From JAEYFP01 sp964566545 (GTDB lineage: Bacteria; Bacillota; Clostridia; Lachnospirales; Lachnospiraceae), in contig CAZMIX010000010.1 of assembly GCA_964566545.1 (NCBI GenBank), positions 1 to 55,586 of the forward strand: a DNA stretch of 55,586 nucleotides, written 5' to 3'. The translations under genes and the position numbers were made by a program. Numbering within the stretch: the stretch's first letter is position 1; the number at the start of each line of letters is the position of its first letter. Below are positions 50,092-55,586 of this stretch, piece after piece. The notes beneath the pieces are model-generated. The model searched no databases and was not told the origin of the DNA. It worked only from the letters and a program-made list of their open reading frames with translations.

Positions 50092-50925
50092 ATGCTAAAA
50101 AAAACGGGTCAACTGCAAAAATACTACTTTCCTGAAAAGCTGAAAAAACAACTTTCTCGGATTATGGAATTTCCGCTTACGATTGTGGAGGCTCCGTCCG
50201 GCTTCGGAAAGACGACGGCCGTCAGGGAATATTTAAACGAAAATTTACCTCAGGGTTCTTGCCAATATTGGTACACGAGCCTTGGCGAGCCGGGAGTCAT
50301 CGCGTGGATGGGTATCTGTGAACTATTTTCCAATGTAAGCGATGAGGTTGCGGAGGATTTGCGGAATTTAAAAATGGCGCCGATGGAGGAAATCGGCGCT
50401 TGCTCAAACGAAATTGTCAGCATTACAAAAGCAATTGAAGACATCGCATTCCAGACGAATATTCTTGCTCTTAATGCCGCGATTGAGGCGGCTCGTGCAG
50501 GCAGTGCCGGAAAAGGCTTTGCAGTTGTGGCCGACGAGGTTCGCAGTCTCGCCGCAAAATCGGCGGAAGCAGCCAACCAGACAGCGGAGTTGATCCAAAA
50601 ATCCGTGAATACGGTATCAAAGGGCGCACAAATTACAACGCAGACAGCAAAAATTTTGCAGGAAGTCGGAGAGAATTCACAAAAGGTGATGGAAAGTTTT
50701 TCCAAAATCGAGCAGGCGACCGAGGAGCAAACGTCGGCAATCGAGCAAATCAGGCAAGGCTTGAACCAGATATCTTCTGTGGTACAGACCAATGCCGCTA
50801 CTGCGGAAGAAAACTCTGCTACGAGTGAAGAAATGTCCGCGCAGTCTGCGCTGCTGCGAGACGAAGTCAGCAAGTTTAAGCTGACCGGCGCAGGCAGCAA
50901 CATCATGGATATTTCCCTTTATTAG
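50092..50925 (+). CDS. Chimeric protein: MalT-like ATPase N-terminus fused to a chemoreceptor signalling domain
   Basis: This is a single 277-residue frame made of two unrelated parts. Residues 1 to about 94 match the start of large MalT/LuxR-type STAND regulators: KYYFPEKLKKQLSRIMEFPLT and Walker A APSGFGKTT at 34-42. From about residue 97 it is the cytoplasmic signalling domain of a methyl-accepting chemotaxis protein, with the conserved tip DIAFQTNILALNAAIEAARAG near 117-137 and a long coiled coil to residue 265. Both normal partners are missing: no sensor or LuxR helix-turn-helix for the first, no membrane segments for the second. An 8-bp inverted repeat sits at the junction. GGGGAGATGAT precedes the ATG. 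Either a decayed fusion or a soluble chemoreceptor-like protein. Confidence 0.75.
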   Translation: MLKKTGQLQKYYFPEKLKKQLSRIMEFPLTIVEAPSGFGKTTAVREYLNENLPQGSCQYWYTSLGEPGVIAWMGICELFSNVSDEVAEDLRNLKMAPMEEIGACSNEIVSITKAIEDIAFQTNILALNAAIEAARAGSAGKGFAVVADEVRSLAAKSAEAANQTAELIQKSVNTVSKGAQITTQTAKILQEVGENSQKVMESFSKIEQATEEQTSAIEQIRQGLNQISSVVQTNAATAEENSATSEEMSAQSALLRDEVSKFKLTGAGSNIMDISLY

Positions 50926-51059
50926 GAAAATATGATTTCGGGATTGATGAAAGATAGAAAACAAATGTATAAACTTTTCCATTTTACAAATAATACCCAT
51001 AGTGAAATATCTATAAAATCGGATATGATCAGATTATGCAAAATGGAGGAAGACCTTAT

Positions 51060-51605
51060 ATGAAAGCAACCGGAATTGTGAGAAGAATTGACGACCTTGG
51101 TCGCGTTGTCATACCGAAGGAAATTAGAAGAACGCTCAGAATCAGAGAGGGAGATCCACTGGAAATATTTACGGATCGCGAGGGCGAAATTATTTTAAAA
51201 AAGTATTCTCCGATTGGAGAAATGAATTTATTCGCAAAGCAGTATGCGGAGAGCCTTGCTCAAACGTCCAATCATGTTGTAGTCATTGCAGACAGGGATC
51301 AAATTGTTGCTGTCGGCGGCGGCGGAAAAAATTTGCTCGGGAAATCCGTCAGCAAGGCGCTTGAGGAGATTGTTGATAACCGGGAATCCGTATTGGCATC
51401 GCAAGGCGAGAGCAAGTTTACAAAGGTAACGGAGGACATGACGGATGAATATGAGATGCAGGTCATTGCCCCGATCATTTGCGAGGGTGACGCCATCGGC
51501 GCGGTCGTTATCATGTCTAAGGACGATAAGGTAAAACTGAACGAAACCGAACAAAAACTCGCCCAATCCGCAGCCGGTTTTTTGGGACGTCAGATGGAGC
51601 AGTAG
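51060..51605 (+). CDS. spoVT: Stage V sporulation protein T (AbrB-type regulator)
   Basis: This is a 181-residue regulator of forespore genes. The N-terminal AbrB swapped-hairpin DNA-binding domain is MKATGIVRRIDDLGRVVIPK through LRIREGDPLEIF, and the C-terminal GAF-like domain spans about residues 60-178. The ATG at 51060 has GGAGGA 9 bases upstream and gives the canonical N-terminus. Its presence supports a spore-forming host. A terminator follows. Confidence 0.94.
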   Translation: MKATGIVRRIDDLGRVVIPKEIRRTLRIREGDPLEIFTDREGEIILKKYSPIGEMNLFAKQYAESLAQTSNHVVVIADRDQIVAVGGGGKNLLGKSVSKALEEIVDNRESVLASQGESKFTKVTEDMTDEYEMQVIAPIICEGDAIGAVVIMSKDDKVKLNETEQKLAQSAAGFLGRQMEQ

Positions 51606-51641
51606 CAGAGTCAATGATGAAAAAAACAGTTGACAGTATGA

Positions 51642-51704
51642 AGAAACCCGTATCCGACAGACACCTTTTAAAGGAAGCCGCTGATACGGGTTTCTAAAAT
51701 TTTT
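51642..51704 (+). terminator. Terminator after spoVT
   Basis: AGAAACCCGTATC (51642-51654) and GATACGGGTTTCT (51683-51695) pair perfectly over 13 bp, followed by AAAATTTTT. It lies between convergent spoVT and pncB and may serve both. Confidence 0.8.
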
Positions 51705-51713
51705 AATACAAAA

Positions 51714-53171
51714 TTATTCGACTGGGCTCATTTCATCTAGTAGGGAAATTTTCATATCATAGAGTTTTTTGGACAGATCGACGTAAATCTGATGCGGGTT
51801 GACGAGGCGTCTTGTTTCCTCCCAAAGCGTATCCAGTTCTTCCATGCAGTAGGCGCGGATGTCCATGACCTTTGGGGAAGTGTAGACGCACTTGCCGCCC
51901 CTGAATACGGGGATCATCAGTTCGCGAACCGTGAAACTGCCGGGCTTTAATTTCGTTTTTTTCCATGGCTCGGACGGATCAAAGAGAAGCAGCGGTTCAT
52001 TCTCGCTGAGTTGTTCCTCTTCCAGACAAATAAGATCGGCCTTGACCTTGTGAGAAGCCTTTTCGTAAATGCGGTAGATTTTCTTATTGCCGGGATTTGT
52101 GATTTTCTCAGTATTTTCGGATAGCTTGATCTTCGGAATAAACTTTCCATTCTTGCCCATCACGGCAGCCAGCTTATAAACACCGCCAAAGGCAGGCCAG
52201 TCCTTGGACGTGATCAGGTTTGTGCCGACACCCCAGGAAGTAATTTTGGCTCCCTGCGCTTTCAAGCTGTCAATGAGAAATTCATCAAGATCATTCGAGG
52301 CGGAGATAACAGCATCAAAAAAACCTGCATCATCAAGCATTTTTCGTACTTTTTTGGAAAGGTAAGCGAGGTCGCCGCTGTCCATGCGGATGCCGTAAAA
52401 CGTAAGAGGGATACCGGCTTCCCGCATTTCTGTAAAGACGCGGATCGCATTGGGCATGCCGGATTTTAACGTATCATACGTATCCACGAGCAAAATGCAG
52501 GCGGACGGATATAGGTCGGAATATGCCTTAAAGGCCGTATATTCATCAGGGAAGCTCATGATCCAGCTATGCGCGTGCGTACCCTTGACCGGCACATCAA
52601 ACAATTGTCCTGCCAGCACATTGCTTGTGCCGACACAGCCGCCAATCATAGCCGCCCTTGCACCGTAAATGCCGGCATCGGGTCCCTGTGCGCGGCGAAG
52701 TCCGAATTCCATGATTCCGTCCCCTTTTGCAGCGTACACGACGCGGGCGGTTTTTGTGGCAATGAGGCACTGATGGTTGATGATGTTGAGTATGGCCGTC
52801 TCTACAAGCTGTGCCTCCATAATCGGCGCGATGACCTTGACGATCGGCTCACGCGGGAAAATGACAGTTCCCTCAGGAACAGAATCAATATCGCCGGAGA
52901 ATTTGAAGTCCTTTAAATAGTCTAAAAAGTCTTCATCAAAAATACGCAGGCTCCTCAAATAGGAAAGGTCCTCTTCGTTAAACCGCAAATCCTTAATATA
53001 GGAAATAAGCTGTTCCAAGCCAGCCGCGATCGCAAATCCGTTTTCCAAAGGATTGTTGCGGTAGAACATATCGAAGATGACGGTCTGGTTGCTGTTTTTG
53101 TTTTTGAAATAGCCCTGCATCATCGTCAGTTCATATAAATCGGTGAGCAAGGTCAGATTTTCATAATACAT
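51714..53171 (-). CDS. pncB: Nicotinate phosphoribosyltransferase
   Basis: This converts nicotinate, PRPP and ATP to nicotinate mononucleotide in the NAD salvage pathway. It is 485 residues. Family landmarks are LLTDLYELTMMQGYF at the start, the ELGLRRAQG-like stretch MEFGLRRAQGPDAG near 155 with the phosphohistidine region GTHAHSWIMSF near 197, and RMDSGDLAYLSKK near 262. The start follows GGGGGACATGGACAT. A clear promoter lies at 53228-53256 on the same strand. Confidence 0.95.
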   Translation of the reverse strand: MYYENLTLLTDLYELTMMQGYFKNKNSNQTVIFDMFYRNNPLENGFAIAAGLEQLISYIKDLRFNEEDLSYLRSLRIFDEDFLDYLKDFKFSGDIDSVPEGTVIFPREPIVKVIAPIMEAQLVETAILNIINHQCLIATKTARVVYAAKGDGIMEFGLRRAQGPDAGIYGARAAMIGGCVGTSNVLAGQLFDVPVKGTHAHSWIMSFPDEYTAFKAYSDLYPSACILLVDTYDTLKSGMPNAIRVFTEMREAGIPLTFYGIRMDSGDLAYLSKKVRKMLDDAGFFDAVISASNDLDEFLIDSLKAQGAKITSWGVGTNLITSKDWPAFGGVYKLAAVMGKNGKFIPKIKLSENTEKITNPGNKKIYRIYEKASHKVKADLICLEEEQLSENEPLLLFDPSEPWKKTKLKPGSFTVRELMIPVFRGGKCVYTSPKVMDIRAYCMEELDTLWEETRRLVNPHQIYVDLSKKLYDMKISLLDEMSPVE

Positions 53172-53227
53172 ATGTCCATGTCCCCCTTTTCGGATGGTAT
53201 TATTTGTTTGAAAATAACATTTCTATT

Positions 53228-53256
53228 AGTATAGATGTTTTACTTTGACTTTACAA
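53228..53256 (-). promoter_or_regulatory. Promoter of pncB
   Basis: On the minus strand TTGTAA (53251-53256), 17-bp spacer, TATACT (53228-53233). Confidence 0.7.
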
Positions 53257-53266
53257 CATAAAAAGA

Positions 53267-53295
53267 TTGATTATTTATGTAATTAAAAGTAGAAT
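53267..53295 (+). promoter_or_regulatory. Promoter of the hemerythrin gene
   Basis: TTGATT (53267-53272), 17-bp spacer, TAGAAT (53290-53295), almost back to back with the pncB promoter. Confidence 0.65.
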
Positions 53296-53373
53296 TAAAA
53301 GAGTAAAGTACGCATATGTCCAATTATGCGGTGGTTCATGATTAAGCGATGAAACGGAATGGAGGAAGACAAC

Positions 53374-53766
53374 ATGTTTGAAATGAAGGAAGAATATTTG
53401 ACAGGCATTAAAATGGTTGACGAGGAGCATAAAAGGCTCTTTGAACTTGCGGATGAGGCTCACCAGCTTCAAAAGGAAGAATTTTTATCGGATAAATATG
53501 ACCAGATCCGCCATATTCTCGAAGAGCTTAGGGAGTATACGAGGCTGCATTTTGAGCATGAGGAAAAATATATGGAGAGCATCAACTATAAGAGGATCTT
53601 CAGCCAGAAGGTACAGCACGACCTGTTCAGAGAGAAGATCGCAGAATGGGATATCGATTCCATCGATGAAAATCAGGACGAAGCGATTGGGAAAATTGCA
53701 ACGATGCTGACGGATTGGCTGATCGACCACATCCTTTATATGGATAAGCTGATCGGCGAGGAATAG
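53374..53766 (+). CDS. Bacteriohemerythrin
   Basis: This is a 130-residue four-helix protein with a non-haem di-iron site that binds oxygen. Iron-ligand motifs in order are His in DEEHKRLFE (residue 19), HFEHEEKYM (H-x3-E type, near 60), HDLF near 80 and DHILYMDK near the end. In anaerobes these proteins act in oxygen sensing or scavenging. GGAGGA lies 8 bases before the ATG at 53374, which is preferred to the ATG at 53359. Confidence 0.92.
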   Translation: MFEMKEEYLTGIKMVDEEHKRLFELADEAHQLQKEEFLSDKYDQIRHILEELREYTRLHFEHEEKYMESINYKRIFSQKVQHDLFREKIAEWDIDSIDENQDEAIGKIATMLTDWLIDHILYMDKLIGEE

Positions 53767-53815
53767 AAAACGGATGCAGCGGCAATGACTATGTGTTGCC
53801 ATAGTTTAAATTTAC

Positions 53816-53845
53816 TTGACATATTCGTTCAAACCGCCTTATAAT
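53816..53845 (+). promoter_or_regulatory. Promoter of ileS
   Basis: TTGACA (53816-53821), 18-bp spacer, TATAAT (53840-53845), followed directly by the T-box leader. Confidence 0.85.
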
Positions 53846-53852
53846 GGGGCAC

Positions 53853-54110
53853 AGAAAGAGAAAAGACTTTGACGAAGACAGTAGACGGCATCGGAAAGGC
53901 AAAGCGAGTCAGGGAAGGTGAGAGCCTGACGCGAGTAGGATGTAGCTGAAGATCACTTCCGAGTTCCGGTCCGAAAGAAGACGAGTAGGCCCCGGCGGTA
54001 TTTCCCCGTTAAGGAAACGCATATAAGGCGCAGCGCTAAGTATGTTTGTAACAGGTGGTATAACGGGAAATTTACGCCCCGTCCTTTTGCATAAGGACGG
54101 GGCGTTTTTT
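53853..54110 (+). promoter_or_regulatory. T-box leader (Ile) with terminator, upstream of ileS
   Basis: This leader RNA reads the charging state of tRNA-Ile. Stem I carries the specifier ATC at 53952-53954 (in GAAGATCAC), matching isoleucine. The antiterminator core is AGGTGGTA (54053-54060), whose TGGT bulge can pair with the tRNA 3' end. The terminator CGCCCCGTCCTT/AAGGACGGGGCG with six T is at 54075-54110. Uncharged tRNA-Ile should allow read-through into ileS. Confidence 0.92.
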
Positions 54111-54146
54111 GTCGCATAAGAAATTCGGAAGAATTTTCTATGCGAC
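54111..54146 (+). other. Second hairpin after the T-box terminator
   Basis: GTCGCATAAGAAATTC pairs with GAATTTTCTATGCGAC, about 15 bp with minor mismatches, loop GGAA. It starts at the end of the terminator U-run and precedes the ileS ribosome-binding site by about 80 bases. Confidence 0.6.
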
Positions 54147-54241
54147 AAAATGATATGCGCAGCTACGCGCGCAGAACAAAAGCTGTGCTCGACGCGAAAA
54201 GCGTAAAGGCTGAACAGCTGTAAAAAGAAAGGACGATCAAG

Positions 54242-55586
54242 ATGTATAAAAAGGTATCAACGGATTTAGGCTTTGTGGAGAGAGAGAAGGAAGTCGAAAA
54301 ATTTTGGGAAGAAAATAAGGTTTTTGAGAAGAGCATGAAACACAGGGAAGGCTGCGAAACGTACACATTTTACGACGGACCCCCTACCGCAAACGGAAAA
54401 CCGCATATCGGCCATGTGCTGACGCGCGTTATTAAGGATATGATTCCGAGATACCGGACGATGAAGGGTTATCTGGTACCGAGAAAGGCGGGCTGGGACA
54501 CGCATGGACTTCCGGTTGAGCTGGAGGTGGAAAAGCTGCTCGGGCTTGACGGCAAGGAGCAGATCGAGGAATACGGCCTCGACCCGTTCATCACAAAGTG
54601 TAAGGAAAGTGTTTGGAAATATAAAGGGATGTGGGAGGATTTTTCCGCGACGGTCGGCTTTTGGGCGGATATGGACGATCCTTATGTCACGTACCATGAC
54701 GATTTTATCGAATCGGAATGGTGGGCGCTTAAGGAAATCTGGAACAAGGGCCTGTTATACAAGGGCTTTAAAATCGTACCTTACTGCCCGCGCTGCGGTA
54801 CTCCGCTCTCCTCGCATGAGGTGGCGCAGGGCTACAAGGATGTCAAGGAACGCTCCGCGATCGCGCGCTTCAAGGTAAAGGATGAGGATGCCTATATTCT
54901 CGCATGGACGACGACGCCCTGGACGCTTCCGTCCAACGTGGCGCTTTGCGTCAACCCATATGAGACGTATGCGAAGGTAAAAGCGGCAGACGGTTACACA
55001 TACTATATGGCGCAGGCGCTTTTAGATACGGTGCTCGGTTCTCTTGCCGACAAGGAGGCAGGCACGCCGGCATACGAGGTGCTTTTGACCTATACGGGAA
55101 AGGATTTGGAATACAAGGAATACGAGCCGCTGTTTGACTTTGCGGTGGAAATCTGCAAAAAGCAGAATAAAAAAGCGTTCTATGTGACATGTGACAAATT
55201 CGTTACGCTGACAGACGGTACGGGCGTTGTTCATATGGCTCCGGCCTTCGGTGAGGATGACGCGAATGTGGGACGTATTTACGACCTTCCGTTTGTGCAG
55301 CTTGTGGACGGCAAGGGCGAGATGACAAAGGAAACGCCATGGCTGGGCACGTTCTGTAAGGATGCGGATAAGTTCGTGCTGACCGAGCTTGAAAAAAATG
55401 CCCTTTTATTTTCCGCTCCCAAATTCGAGCACAGCTACCCGCATTGCTGGCGCTGTGACACGCCGCTGATTTATTATGCCCGCGAGTCTTGGTTTATTAA
55501 GATGACGGCGGTAAAGGATGATTTAATCAGAAATAACAATACCATTAACTGGATTCCGGAATCCATCGGCAAGGGACGCTTTGGAG
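54242..55586 (+). CDS. ileS: Isoleucine--tRNA ligase (5' part, runs off the window)
   Basis: This is a class I aminoacyl-tRNA synthetase charging tRNA-Ile. Only the first 448 residues are present. The HIGH motif is in GPPTANGKPHIGHVLTR near residue 57, and TRHGLP-like WDTHGLPVE near 94. The editing domain contains AWTTTPWTLPSN, and zinc-type cysteines are seen in PYCPRCGTPLSSHEV and HCWRCDTPL. The sequence style fits the longer, eukaryote-like IleRS form common in Clostridia (inference). AAGAAAGGACGATCAAG precedes the ATG. Control is by the T-box upstream. No stop occurs before the window end. Confidence 0.95.
   Translation, partial: MYKKVSTDLGFVEREKEVEKFWEENKVFEKSMKHREGCETYTFYDGPPTANGKPHIGHVLTRVIKDMIPRYRTMKGYLVPRKAGWDTHGLPVELEVEKLLGLDGKEQIEEYGLDPFITKCKESVWKYKGMWEDFSATVGFWADMDDPYVTYHDDFIESEWWALKEIWNKGLLYKGFKIVPYCPRCGTPLSSHEVAQGYKDVKERSAIARFKVKDEDAYILAWTTTPWTLPSNVALCVNPYETYAKVKAADGYTYYMAQALLDTVLGSLADKEAGTPAYEVLLTYTGKDLEYKEYEPLFDFAVEICKKQNKKAFYVTCDKFVTLTDGTGVVHMAPAFGEDDANVGRIYDLPFVQLVDGKGEMTKETPWLGTFCKDADKFVLTELEKNALLFSAPKFEHSYPHCWRCDTPLIYYARESWFIKMTAVKDDLIRNNNTINWIPESIGKGRFG

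Overview
The window reads as a chromosomal segment of an anaerobic, spore-forming Clostridia, most likely a Lachnospiraceae-type gut bacterium. Supporting this are SpoVG and SpoVT, DnaD/DnaI primosomal genes, a GlgC/GlgD pair, a T-box ahead of ileS, strong AGGAGG ribosome-binding sites, and several sugar ABC transporters of the lipoprotein plus two-permease type with AraC or YesMN-like control. The taxonomic statement is inference; no marker rRNA is present.

Region 1 (1-7200): a family-4 glycosidase (minus) is divergent from an AraC regulator, a sugar-binding lipoprotein and two permeases. A shared 12-bp motif, AACATTAYGACA, ties the glycosidase and the transporter to that regulator. A lipoprotein and the queuosine-precursor transporter queT follow, the latter behind a preQ1-I riboswitch. 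Region 2 (7240-9200) is an AT-rich island with a decaying ImmA/DUF4411 pair. Region 3 (9120-10700) holds the beta and gamma subunits of a sodium-pumping decarboxylase behind a promoter, a pseudoknot-capable leader and an intrinsic terminator, which together look like a riboswitch. Region 4 (10717-14885) is a heterodimeric ABC exporter with a MarR regulator and two matching operator palindromes.

Region 5 (15035-23448) is a carbohydrate operon: esterase, solute-binding lipoprotein, two permeases, a YesM-like kinase, an ADP-ribosylglycohydrolase-family protein and a YesN-like regulator. A broken sigma/anti-sigma pair follows. Region 6 (24592-27965) is a tRNA-Gly(CCC) gene with a 3.25-kb integrated element bounded by 24-bp direct repeats. 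The element carries two tyrosine recombinases, mirrored arm-type repeats, a run of hairpins and a fragment of a sugar-phosphate isomerase. Region 7 (28138-36215) has a methyltransferase, a DUF2804 protein, a lipoprotein, an OPT peptide transporter, a PqqD-like protein, PepD and AhcY.

Region 8 (36310-55586) is mostly housekeeping: a long PRPP synthetase, DnaI, DnaD, MurC, GlgC, GlgD, SpoVG, Pth, Mfd, Fba, SpoVT, PncB, a hemerythrin and the start of IleS behind a T-box. It includes a deleted group II intron behind the spoVG terminator, tandem DnaA-box-like 9-mers between murC and dnaD, and a one-frame fusion of a MalT-like ATPase N-terminus to a chemotaxis-receptor signalling domain. The observations most worth following are the decarboxylase leader, the minimal tRNA-Gly element with its symmetric arm sites, and the MalT/chemoreceptor chimera.
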